Assembly: GCA_964501335.1 (NCBI GenBank)
Contig: CAZCTC010000078.1
Coordinates: 1 to 36,558 of the forward strand
Source of the DNA: CAZCTC01 sp964501335
Lineage (GTDB): Bacteria > Chloroflexota > Anaerolineae > B4-G1 > SLSP01
Direction: 5' to 3'
DNA: 36,558 bases
The notes below the pieces were generated by a model. It was not told the DNA's origin and searched no databases. It saw only the letters and a program-made list of their open reading frames with translations. The position numbers and the translations under genes are program-made. How positions within the stretch are numbered: position 1 is the stretch's first letter; each line of letters starts with the position of its first letter. Positions 22,401 through 29,998 of this stretch are shown piece after piece.

Positions 22401-23302
22401 GCCCGCACCTCCCGCACCATCACGGTGACTTCTTGGACTTCCAGATTGAGCCCCCGCGTCGCCAGCCGTTGGGACAGGACATAGGCGATGACGGAGAAGA
22501 CCAGCACGACCAACAGCACCAGCTGGCCCAGCGCGCTGTTGTAGAACCCCTGCTCATAGCCCTTCATCCATGGCAGCAACTTGAGCAGCAGGAAGAAGCC
22601 GATCGGCGCCAGACTGACAATGATGGCTTCCAGCCGGGCCTGCGCCTGTTTGGCGGCGATCTCTTTGCGCAGGGCCGACTGCTCGCGGATCATCGTTTCC
22701 AGTCCCATGAGCACTTCGCCGGCATTGCCGCCCTGGCTTTCTTTCAGGGTCAGAGCTTCGGACACCATATTGAGATAGGGCTCGTGCCGACGGTCGAGGA
22801 TCGGCGCGAAGGCCACGTCCAGGCTGTCGCCCAGACTTTTGCGGCTGAGGATCTCGCGGAAGTCAGCGCCGGCGGGATCGGGGCCGTTTTTCGCGGCATT
22901 TGCCAGGGCATCGTTCATGGCGCCGGTGGCGGAGAAGCCTTCCCGCAAGAGCCCTACGACTTCGGCCAGGCTGTCGGCATACTGCTCGTGGAACTTGTCG
23001 CGCCGGGACTCCAGTTGTTGCCAGAGCAGCAGCGGAGCGAGGACCAGCCCGACGAGGCCGAAGACCGGCGCGCCCAGGGCGAAGCCCAGCAACGCGGTGC
23101 CGGCGGTGATGCCCAGGCAGATCAGTACGAATTCTTTGGCCTGGATCGGCAACTCCGCCGCGTCGAGGCGTTCTTGCAGCTGATGCAGCGGGTCCTGCCG
23201 GGTCTGCTCCAGCCGCACGCGGGGCGGGAAGATCAGCGCGGAAAAGATCAGAAAGACGCCGGCGGCGGCGATAATGCCGGCAATGATAGCAGTGGGATTC
23301 AT
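22397..23302 (-). CDS. tadB: TadB-like inner-membrane platform protein
   Basis: The 301-residue product has helices at about residues 5-25, 62-100, 232-250 and 260-280, and a GspF-type domain containing 'SLAEVVGLLREGFSATGAMNDAL' and 'VSEALTLKESQGGNAGEVL', as in TadB. It ends with four bases overlapping tadC. A palindromic element lies between it and tadA. TadB pairs with TadC as the base of the pilus motor. Confidence 0.85.
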   Translation of the reverse strand: MNPTAIIAGIIAAAGVFLIFSALIFPPRVRLEQTRQDPLHQLQERLDAAELPIQAKEFVLICLGITAGTALLGFALGAPVFGLVGLVLAPLLLWQQLESRRDKFHEQYADSLAEVVGLLREGFSATGAMNDALANAAKNGPDPAGADFREILSRKSLGDSLDVAFAPILDRRHEPYLNMVSEALTLKESQGGNAGEVLMGLETMIREQSALRKEIAAKQAQARLEAIIVSLAPIGFFLLLKLLPWMKGYEQGFYNSALGQLVLLVVLVFSVIAYVLSQRLATRGLNLEVQEVTVMVREVRA

Positions 23303-23330
23303 CGGTTCCTCCTTAAAATCCTGGCATGAC

Positions 23331-23392
23331 GGAAGGGTGGAAGAATGGAAGATGGAAGATTCCTTCCAGCCTTCCAGTTTCCAATTCCCGGG
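23331..23392. repeat. GGAAG-family palindromic element, copy 3
   Basis: GGAAGAATGGAAGATGGAAGA on the left and CTTCCAGCCTTCCAGTTTCC-type units on the right form an inverted repeat in the gap between tadA and tadB. Confidence 0.65.
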
Positions 23393-24754
23393 TCATCGGG
23401 CCCCCAGGGCGGCGCGTTGCAGGATCACGCCGCGTTCCTTCATCAAATTGGCGAGCTTGTCCGGGAAGTAGCCGGTGAAGATCAACCCCTGGCCGCGATC
23501 CTCGAAGACGTTTTGGACGATGACTTTGCCCTCTTCCATGAAGCGGCTGGGAGCGACCTCGGCGATCTCGGTGACGAACCGGCGGGGAATACCACCGATG
23601 GAAACGCGCTTGAGATAGATCACCACCTGGAAAGCGTCGGCGATTTGCCGGCGGATGGCGACCAACGGCACCTCGACGCCGCGCATCAGGTACATCGTCT
23701 CCATGCGCTGGATCACATCCAGGGTGGAGTTGGCGTGCAGCGTGAGCATTTGCCCGTCGTGGCCGGTGTTGGCGGCGGTGAGCACATCGACGATCTCCGG
23801 GCCGCGCGCCTCGCCGGTGAGAATCCGATCGGGGCGCATCCGCAGCGATTGGATAATCAGGTCGGCAATGCTGAAGCTGCGGGCCTGCTCGGCCTGATCC
23901 CGGGTGGTCATCTGGATCACATCGCGTTTGTTGATCTGGATTTCAGGGGTGTCCTCGACCACGAGGAAGCGGTCCGTATCTTCGGCGGCGTTGGCCATGG
24001 CGTTAAGGAAATTGGTCTTGCCCGAAGCGGTTCCGCCGGCGATGACCAGGTTGATTCGGGCCTTGATGAGCGCTTCCAGGAACACGCGCGCTGTCGGCGT
24101 GATGGAACCCAATCGCTCCAGGTCGGTCAGGGTACGGGCGACCAACCGGTGCCGGCGGATGGTTACGGCGATCGGGACGTTGACCGTGACGGGAGACATG
24201 ATGGCGTGGAGCCGTGAGCCGTCGCGCATCCGACCGTCTACCTGGGGATTGCTGGAACTGAGGCCTTTGCCGCGCACGGCCCGATTAACGAAATTGCGGA
24301 CCTCTTCGGCATTGCGGAAGGCCACCCCGGCTTTTTCCTTGCCCCGGCTGGAGTGGATGATCCAGATGTCGCCGGGCCCGTTGACGATGATCTCTTCGAT
24401 CCCTTCGTCGGCAAGGTACGGCGAGAGCACGCCGAAGCCGAAAATGGTATCCATGATTTCCTGGACATAGGCGTCCGCATCGCGGGTCAGCGTTTCGCCG
24501 GCGCCGCGGGCATGTTGGACCATCGACTCGACCAGCGGGCGGACGATGCTCTCGGCCAGGCGATAGTCGGCGTCGGAAGGATCTTCGATCTGCGCCGGGT
24601 TGAACTGGGTGCGGATGCGGTTGCGGGCTTCGGCGAGCACGGCGTCGAAGCGATTTTCCCCCGCGTCGGGGCGGGCGGCCTGGGCCTGCTGCAAGGCGGC
24701 CGCGGCGGGCGAAACGCGGCTGACGTTGGTAGAAAACGGCGGACGATTGTTCAT
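23393..24754 (-). CDS. tadA: TadA/CpaF pilus-assembly ATPase
   Basis: The 453-residue product is a VirB11/PilT-type secretion ATPase. The N-terminal domain (about 40-220) leads to the Walker A 'GGTASGKTNFL' (about 239-249), an Asp box ('DRFLVVEDTPEI'), a Walker B-type segment ('RPDRILTGEARGPE') and a His box ('GHDGQMLTLHANS'). All are intact. It overlaps the CpaE gene by four bases (ATGA). It energises pilin assembly at the inner face of the membrane together with TadB and TadC. Confidence 0.93.
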   Translation of the reverse strand: MNNRPPFSTNVSRVSPAAAALQQAQAARPDAGENRFDAVLAEARNRIRTQFNPAQIEDPSDADYRLAESIVRPLVESMVQHARGAGETLTRDADAYVQEIMDTIFGFGVLSPYLADEGIEEIIVNGPGDIWIIHSSRGKEKAGVAFRNAEEVRNFVNRAVRGKGLSSSNPQVDGRMRDGSRLHAIMSPVTVNVPIAVTIRRHRLVARTLTDLERLGSITPTARVFLEALIKARINLVIAGGTASGKTNFLNAMANAAEDTDRFLVVEDTPEIQINKRDVIQMTTRDQAEQARSFSIADLIIQSLRMRPDRILTGEARGPEIVDVLTAANTGHDGQMLTLHANSTLDVIQRMETMYLMRGVEVPLVAIRRQIADAFQVVIYLKRVSIGGIPRRFVTEIAEVAPSRFMEEGKVIVQNVFEDRGQGLIFTGYFPDKLANLMKERGVILQRAALGAR

Positions 24755-26094
24755 CGGGAACCTCCTTTGGCGAAGGTGCCAAAGACCGACTTCAGAACCC
24801 CCTCGCGTTTGACTTCTTTCTTCCTTAATAAGGCTTCCAGCGGCGGATAGAACTGGGCGGCCAGTTTGACGATGCCCTCGCCCAGGGGATTGAGCGGCTT
24901 TTGCAGGACCAGCGGCTTTTGCTGGTTGATGCTGCCGCGGGCCTCTTCGGGCGACCAGGGCAGGGTGGCGACGATCGGGATCCGCCCGCCCATGAATTCG
25001 GCGATGTCCTTGGGGCTCATCCCCCAGCGTTCGTCGTAGCCGTTCAAAACAATGCGAAAGCGCTGCAAGGTGTTGAACGTCGCCGCCAGGTTGGGGATGA
25101 TGCCCTGGATGTCGTTCAAGGTGGTGCGTTCGGGGGTGACGACCAGCAGCACCAGATCGGCATTCGCCAGGGCCGACCAGTGGAAGAGGGTGTTGTAATC
25201 GGGGCCGGTGTCAATGATCCGAAAATCGAAGAAGCCGCGCGCTTCGCGGAGGATGTCGGCGAAGATGGTCATAGTGCGTTGCGGATCTTCCATGAAGAGA
25301 TCGGAGCCGGCCTGATGCATCTGAGGAATCCCCGGCAGGAAGGAGAGTTTGCCGCCGTAGAGCCGGGTGGCATTTTGCAGGGTCTGGGCTCGCACTACGT
25401 AATTGCCGCTGCGTTTACCCTGACTGACCACCGATTCGTAGAGGGCGACCATGTGCTTCATGGGTTCGTCGGGGATCTGCATATTGAGCAGGACGTGAGT
25501 ATTGGCTCGGCTCATATCGGCGTCGATCAGCAGGGTGGGTCGTTGGGCGATCATCCCCAAAGCACAGGCCAGATTGGTGGAGATGGTGGTTTTGCCGGCG
25601 CCGCCTTTGGGCGAATAGACGGCGATGGTTTGCTGTTGCCAGCCGCCGCGATCCAGAATCGCCAGGGCGTCGTCGGCGGTCACGGGAGTGAAGGTCCGGG
25701 CGTTGCGTTCGGCGCGGCTAGTGGAGACAGCGGAGCGGATCAGCTCGGGCAGCCGTTGCAGTTGCACTACGTCGAGCGGCGTCATGATGAAACCCTTCAT
25801 CCCGAAGCGGCTGTACTCCGAGGCGTACCCAGAGCCGGCGGGGATCAGGCCCACCGCAGCGATAGGATGATCCTCGAAGGTGAGCAATTCCTGAACCAGT
25901 GAAGGCGTCATCCCCGGCAGGGTGGGCGTGAAGAGGGCGCAGTCCAATCCCATGCTGCGGGCCTGATCGGCGAGCATCACGCCGTCGGAGACGATGGTGA
26001 CGATCTGAATCCCCGTGCCTTCCAGGGCCTGGTAGAGCAGTTGGATGTCCTGAAAGCCGGTGTACCCGACGATACACTTGATTTCGTCGCTCAT
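24751..26094 (-). CDS. tadZ: CpaE/TadZ-like ATPase with receiver-like N-domain
   Basis: The 447-residue product has an N-terminal response-regulator-like domain (about 5-125) without the usual phosphorylated Asp triad clearly visible, then a ParA/MinD-type ATPase with an intact deviant Walker A 'SPKGGAGKTT' (161-170; Lys163 and Lys168), 'LLIDADMSRANTH' (switch I/Walker A') and 'FRIIDTGPDYN'. CpaE/TadZ localises the pilus machinery at the pole. I chose ATG 26094; the longer frame to 26229 runs into the upstream gene. It is the only one of the five related modules with intact Walker A. It overlaps tadA. Confidence 0.9.
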   Translation of the reverse strand: MSDEIKCIVGYTGFQDIQLLYQALEGTGIQIVTIVSDGVMLADQARSMGLDCALFTPTLPGMTPSLVQELLTFEDHPIAAVGLIPAGSGYASEYSRFGMKGFIMTPLDVVQLQRLPELIRSAVSTSRAERNARTFTPVTADDALAILDRGGWQQQTIAVYSPKGGAGKTTISTNLACALGMIAQRPTLLIDADMSRANTHVLLNMQIPDEPMKHMVALYESVVSQGKRSGNYVVRAQTLQNATRLYGGKLSFLPGIPQMHQAGSDLFMEDPQRTMTIFADILREARGFFDFRIIDTGPDYNTLFHWSALANADLVLLVVTPERTTLNDIQGIIPNLAATFNTLQRFRIVLNGYDERWGMSPKDIAEFMGGRIPIVATLPWSPEEARGSINQQKPLVLQKPLNPLGEGIVKLAAQFYPPLEALLRKKEVKREGVLKSVFGTFAKGGSR

Positions 26095-26105
26095 AAAACC
26101 TCCTG

Positions 26106-26549
26106 TTAAGCCGCGACGGCGAATTGCGCCTGGGCGGCAATCCGTTCGTTCCAGGCCGTGTCCACCGCCTGGTGAATCAGGTCCGGCAAAGCCTGGAGTT
26201 GCGGGTCTTCCAACGGCAGGGTCAGGCACCCTTTCATGCCGGCGGCATGGTAACGGGCGATGGTCAGGGCTGTGCCGGTTGGGAAGATCCCGACCGCCGC
26301 GATGGGGCGATCGGGTTGCTGCAAAAGCTCCTGGATCAATTCCGGCGTCATTCCCGGCAGGTCATGGGTGAAGATCACGGCATCGGCACCCACCCAGGGC
26401 GCCAGGCTTTCCAGGGCTCGGGCATTGACGACGATCGTGGCCACTTGGATCTGCGCTCCTTTCACCTGAGCGACCAGGGAGGGGAGCATCGCCGCATTGG
26501 CGGGGCCGTGGGCGATGACCAGGGTAAGCGGGCGGGCCTGGGTGTTCAT
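26106..26549 (-). CDS. Stand-alone receiver-like CpaE N-domain protein
   Basis: The 147-residue product matches the N-terminal domain of the CpaE/TadZ protein at 24751: 'LPGMTPELIQELL', 'RPIAAVGIFPTG' and 'GMKGCLTLPLE' here against 'LPGMTPSLVQELL', 'HPIAAVGLIPAG' and 'GMKGFIMTPLD' there. It has no ATPase domain, so it is a duplicated, truncated paralogue. The ATG at 26549 overlaps the preceding stop by four bases; the longer frame to 26756 lies in the shadow of the upstream gene. It ends 12 bases before CpaE and may dimerise with it. Confidence 0.8.
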   Translation of the reverse strand: MNTQARPLTLVIAHGPANAAMLPSLVAQVKGAQIQVATIVVNARALESLAPWVGADAVIFTHDLPGMTPELIQELLQQPDRPIAAVGIFPTGTALTIARYHAAGMKGCLTLPLEDPQLQALPDLIHQAVDTAWNERIAAQAQFAVAA

Positions 26550-27055
26550 GCACTCTCCTGGGATTGGTTGTCGGAAGGCTGGGACAGCGTTGGATTTTGA
26601 GCGGGGGCGTCGTCGCCCTGGAAATCTTCCTCGATCCAATCCAACGGGTCCATGGTCAGAGTCACCAGCGGATAGTGATACCGTTTCAAGAGGCGATAGA
26701 AGGCTCCTTGCGCCCGCAGGAATTTCCGGTAGGCATGGAGGACGGGGTCCAACCACGCACCGACGGGGGGATGTTGCGGGTCGAGTTTGATGCTGGGCAG
26801 CTCGTTCCCTTCATCATCCAACAATTCCGTCAAAGCAACCTCGACAAAACCTTCATCCAGACCGGGCAGGTCGGCGGGATAGATCAGGGCATCGGCTTCC
26901 GTTTCGATGGCCCGCCGGACCAATTCGGTGCCGTTTTCGGCCACATCGACGATATGCAGGGATGTGTTTTGCAGGGCCGTAATGGCCTGGTTGAGATCCT
27001 CAGTGGTGAGATATCCCAGGACAACTTTGAGTTCTTTCGGGGCTTTGTGCGACAT
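26546..27055 (-). CDS. Receiver-like CpaE N-domain paralogue, divergent
   Basis: The 169-residue product starts 'KVVLGYLTTEDLNQAITALQ' and continues 'EADALIYPADLPGLDEGFVE', which follow the layout of the receiver-like domain of the two downstream genes ('LPG' after the third strand). The C-terminal part (about 110-169) is charged and unrelated. It has no P-loop. It lies in the CpaB-to-CpaE string and overlaps the next paralogue by four bases. It is a third, more divergent member of the family. Confidence 0.7.
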   Translation of the reverse strand: MSHKAPKELKVVLGYLTTEDLNQAITALQNTSLHIVDVAENGTELVRRAIETEADALIYPADLPGLDEGFVEVALTELLDDEGNELPSIKLDPQHPPVGAWLDPVLHAYRKFLRAQGAFYRLLKRYHYPLVTLTMDPLDWIEEDFQGDDAPAQNPTLSQPSDNQSQESA

Positions 27056-27078
27056 GGTTTCAAAATCCTTTCTTGAAA

Positions 27079-28020
27079 TTAGGGAGCGGGTACTTCGGTC
27101 GGTGCGGCGGTGGGCTGGGCCGGTACCGCAACGGGCGTCGATTTCGTCTCAGGGCGATCCTCGAAGAAGCGATCCTCCAGGTCGGACCAGGTGACGCCGT
27201 GGGAAGGCGGCAGCGTCCCGGCTTTGATCTCAGGCACGGCGACGGCGGGCAGAACGCCGACCTGCACCTTGCCGTGCGCCAGGGCGAAGGCCATCCATTC
27301 GGCAGTTTCCCGGCTGACCACCACATCCAGGCCGTTGACCGCGCCTTCGATCGTGGCGGGTTCGTTTTCTGCGCCGGGAGCGCCGTAGTTGGGATTGTCT
27401 TTGACCTCGCGGTTGAGCCGATAGACCAGGCCGTTGGCGATCCACTTGGAGAGGGGCAATTGCAGCTCCAGAGTGTGCGAGGCGGTCTCGCCCGGGAGCA
27501 AAACGGGAGCCGGTGTGGGTTCCAGATTGGCGGCGGTGACCACATCCGTGGCGATCTTCTGGGCCTGGAGCTGGCCGGCAGAATAGAAGAGGGCGATGGC
27601 ATCGCCGGGATAGACGGCGGGGATCTTGCCCTGATCGACCGGGACATTGATTATGACCAGCTTGGGATCGGTCAGGGCGACGGACAGGCGTTTGACCTTG
27701 CCGGCATTGTCGCCGGTGGCGAGGGCTTCGCGCAGCAGGGGCTGGCCCGGGTGCAGGGATTCGACGGCGATCACATCGCCCGCGGCGACCATGGCGTCCC
27801 ATTCGTCGGCCAGGATGTACTTGGCGGCCACCGCTTCGGAGATGGACTGCACGTCGATCTGCACTTTGTCTTCGGTAAGTTGGGTGAAGGGGGCGATTTC
27901 ATCCACGACGATAGCGACGGCATATTCGGGCGGGCGAGTGAGGACGTTCGCCAGAATCGCGCCGACGAAGGCCAAGACGGCCAACAGCAGACCCAGGATC
28001 ATTTGCAGGGAGCGTTTCAT
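27079..28020 (-). CDS. cpaB: CpaB/RcpC-like pilus-assembly protein
   Basis: The 313-residue product has an N-terminal membrane helix (about 5-25), then a SAF-type domain ('YAVAIVVDEIAPFTQLTEDKV', about 33-53; 'GDVIAVESLHPGQPLLREAL', about 82-101) and a RcpC/CpaB region ('LVIINVPVDQGKIPAVYPGDAI', about 120-141). It ends with a Pro/Ala-rich tail. CpaB lies in the envelope and works with a secretin in diderm bacteria; no secretin gene is seen here, so in this cell it may act at the cell wall. Confidence 0.85.
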   Translation of the reverse strand: MKRSLQMILGLLLAVLAFVGAILANVLTRPPEYAVAIVVDEIAPFTQLTEDKVQIDVQSISEAVAAKYILADEWDAMVAAGDVIAVESLHPGQPLLREALATGDNAGKVKRLSVALTDPKLVIINVPVDQGKIPAVYPGDAIALFYSAGQLQAQKIATDVVTAANLEPTPAPVLLPGETASHTLELQLPLSKWIANGLVYRLNREVKDNPNYGAPGAENEPATIEGAVNGLDVVVSRETAEWMAFALAHGKVQVGVLPAVAVPEIKAGTLPPSHGVTWSDLEDRFFEDRPETKSTPVAVPAQPTAAPTEVPAP

Positions 28021-28048
28021 TTTTGACTTTCCTTTCGAGTGAATGATT

Positions 28049-28092
28049 TGTAACTGCGTAATTCGTGATGCGTAACCGGAACGGATTACGCC
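28049..28092. repeat. CGTAAT-heptamer palindromic element, copy 2
   Basis: GCGTAATTCGTGATGCGTAACC followed by GGATTACGC forms a partial inverted repeat of the same family as 19461. It overlaps the 3' end (stop codon at 28086-28088) of the upstream gene. Confidence 0.65.
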
Positions 28093-28631
28093 TGCCGGAT
28101 TTTCAATAAGTCGGACATGGAAAAGCGTTTGGCCGGCGGCTTGGGCAACAGTTGATTCGCCAACGCTGCGCCCGCCAGCTTTAAGTCCCCGGAGACCACG
28201 CGCAAGGCGGGGTGGAAGGCTTTGAGCCGTTTTTCATGCCAGGCGGAGACGACATCGCCTTCCCGACTGACGGCGAGCTGCACATCGGCCAGTTCCCAGA
28301 TCCCTTCGGGCGGCAGCAGTCCGCCGTCGGCAATCAAGGGCATCCGCTGGGCGATTTCCCGGATCAGCGTCCAGACCTGCTCGGGATGGGCGGTGCAGAC
28401 TTGATTCCAGAGCAGCACGGGCCGGCGTTTCACCAGTTCGTCGATCAGGGTCAGACGGTCGCGGCGGGAGAAGACCAGGGTGTCCAGTGGGTAGACATTG
28501 CGGTCCAATCGCCCGGCCAGGCTCCCGTCGGCCAGGTCCAGGGCGATGGCGGAAGCGCTGTGTTTCAGGAATTCACAGATCAGCTTCGTGGTACCGACGC
28601 CGCCGGCAGTGCCCACGACTAAAATCAACAT
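28086..28631 (-). CDS. CpaE/TadZ-like protein with altered P-loop
   Basis: The 181-residue product starts 'MLILVVGTAGGVGTTKLICE', a ParA-type P-loop in which the invariant lysine position (G-G-V-G-K-T) is Thr and a Lys follows two residues later. The remainder has MinD-like segments ('AIALDLADGSLAG', 'PLIADGGLLPPEG'). It has no receiver domain. CpaE/TadZ proteins with atypical Walker A boxes are known; this copy may bind nucleotide weakly or not at all. The start at ATG 28631 overlaps the previous gene by seven bases. Confidence 0.75.
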   Translation of the reverse strand: MLILVVGTAGGVGTTKLICEFLKHSASAIALDLADGSLAGRLDRNVYPLDTLVFSRRDRLTLIDELVKRRPVLLWNQVCTAHPEQVWTLIREIAQRMPLIADGGLLPPEGIWELADVQLAVSREGDVVSAWHEKRLKAFHPALRVVSGDLKLAGAALANQLLPKPPAKRFSMSDLLKIRQA

Positions 28632-29359
28632 GATTTCACTCCTTCCGGCAGGTGCCGGGCCACGAGCCGTTGGATCTCTTCGGTCTTCAAAGGCTCGTGG
28701 AGTTGAATCCAGGAAGCGTTGAAAGCGCGCTGGGCCCGGCCGCCGTCGATGACGATGGCGCCGAAGCCTTCCAGGCGTTCTGGGACCGGAATCCCGTTGA
28801 AGATCACCGCGTTTTGAACCTTGAGCGGTTCCGGGGACGGTTCCAGGTTCAACCGTAGGGCGATATCGCCGCGTTGGGGCGCATCGCAAAGCGCTACCTT
28901 CAGCCCACGTTCCAGCAGCAGCCGGCCGGCTTCGATGACGGCGGTGGTCGTGCCGACGCCGCCATGCGTCCCCCAGAATCCCAGGCGGATCTGCCGCGCT
29001 GGCCGGGGCAAGGGCAGGGATGGTGTTGTATTTTGTGGTGCCGGTTGCATCGGAGCAGCCGGCGTTTCCACGTTGGACGCAGCCTGGGCCTTCCAATAGG
29101 TGAGCAGCGTTTCAGCCGGATCGGCGCCGGCGGGAATCCGCACGACGGGCAACGGGGTGTCGGGCACGAAGGTGCCGGTCGGTGCGCAGATCAAACCGGG
29201 GCGGAAGAGCCGCAGGCCCTGGTCGAAGCGATCGGGCGTCACGCCGCCGGCGACCCGGAGGCGCACGCCGGGGCCCAAAGCCGCCAGCGCCGTGTGCAGC
29301 GCGTCGGACTCGGCTTCGGTGGCGGCCACGATCATCACCAGGACGGGCGGCGTGGGCAT
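28625..29359 (-). CDS. CpaE/TadZ-like protein, receiver-like domain plus Lys-less P-loop
   Basis: The 244-residue product has an N-terminal receiver-like domain (about 5-90), a Pro/Ala linker (about 95-122) and a ParA-type start 'IRLGFWGTHGGVGTTTAVIE' (P-loop 130-139) without any lysine, followed by 'KVALCDAPQRGDIAL' and 'FGAIVIDGG'. The domain order matches CpaE, but the ATPase domain is short (about 120 residues) and lacks both Walker lysines, so it is probably a structural paralogue. The ATG at 29359 overlaps the lipoprotein stop by one base (TAATG). A longer frame to 29593 is a shadow of the lipoprotein gene. Confidence 0.75.
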   Translation of the reverse strand: MPTPPVLVMIVAATEAESDALHTALAALGPGVRLRVAGGVTPDRFDQGLRLFRPGLICAPTGTFVPDTPLPVVRIPAGADPAETLLTYWKAQAASNVETPAAPMQPAPQNTTPSLPLPRPARQIRLGFWGTHGGVGTTTAVIEAGRLLLERGLKVALCDAPQRGDIALRLNLEPSPEPLKVQNAVIFNGIPVPERLEGFGAIVIDGGRAQRAFNASWIQLHEPLKTEEIQRLVARHLPEGVKSC

Positions 29360-29868
29360 TACGGAATCTCCACCGGGGTGAAGTCGAGTGAGGTCAAGGT
29401 GTTTTCGTCCTGGCGGATGACCAGCTTTAAGGGCGCCTGATAGCCGGCCACATCGAAGATCATCTGTCCGGTTACGGCGGCGCCGGCGGGGATGGGCTCG
29501 TCGGGCATCACCGGCTGCTCGGCAGTTTTGAGCGTGATCTCCGCCATCTTGGAGCGCAGGAAAATCTTGCCGCCGGCATCGACCACGGACCATTCCATCA
29601 GGGCGGGCTGCAAAGCCGTGCTGCCGGTGTTGGTCAGCGTGGCTGTCACGATGAGCAGATCGTCGCCGACGGATTTCGAGGTAAAGATCCCCGCATGGAT
29701 CGACGGCGTGACGATGGCCGACGCGGCGATGAGTTGCGCGCCCATCGGGGTGGGCGTGACCACGGCCAGGACCTCTGGCGCGCCGGGGGCCTGGCGAGGT
29801 TCAACGCCGCAAGCACTCAGCAAGAGGGCGATGAATACCAACGAAAAGATCAGGATGCAGTGTTTCAT
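29359..29868 (-). CDS. Lipoprotein with DUF4352-like domain
   Basis: The 169-residue product has a lipoprotein signal ending in the lipobox 'LLLSACG' (Cys20), a Thr-Pro stretch and a beta-sandwich domain (about 60-169) with 'LLIVTATLTNTGSTALQPALMEWSVVDAGG', as in DUF4352-type telokin-like proteins. It should be lipid-anchored at the outer face of the membrane. AAGGAGG precedes the ATG. The palindromic gap 29869-29998 separates it from the large ATPase gene. It may be an envelope subunit of the machine. Confidence 0.75.
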   Translation of the reverse strand: MKHCILIFSLVFIALLLSACGVEPRQAPGAPEVLAVVTPTPMGAQLIAASAIVTPSIHAGIFTSKSVGDDLLIVTATLTNTGSTALQPALMEWSVVDAGGKIFLRSKMAEITLKTAEQPVMPDEPIPAGAAVTGQMIFDVAGYQAPLKLVIRQDENTLTSLDFTPVEIP

Positions 29869-29899
29869 TTGAGTTCCTCCTTATCAGAACAGGACTTTT

Positions 29900-29989
29900 C
29901 AACGCAGAGGCGCAAAGATGCAGAGACGCAGAGCCAGAGATAATAAATCTTTCTCTGCGTCTCTCTGCGCTCTCCGCGTCTCTGCGTTA
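29900..29989. repeat. CGCAGAG-type palindromic element
   Basis: Units such as AACGCAGAGGCGCAAAGA on the left and CTCTGCGTCTCTCTGCG on the right form a long inverted repeat around TAATAAAT. It lies between the HerA-like ATPase and the lipoprotein. The same type is common in Chloroflexota and cyanobacterial intergenic DNA. Confidence 0.7.
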
Positions 29990-29998
29990 AATCTTTTT

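Noticed and set aside
19461..29989. CRISPR array from the short repeats
   Set aside because: The units are 7 bases long, arranged as inverted halves, with no regular spacers and no cas genes.
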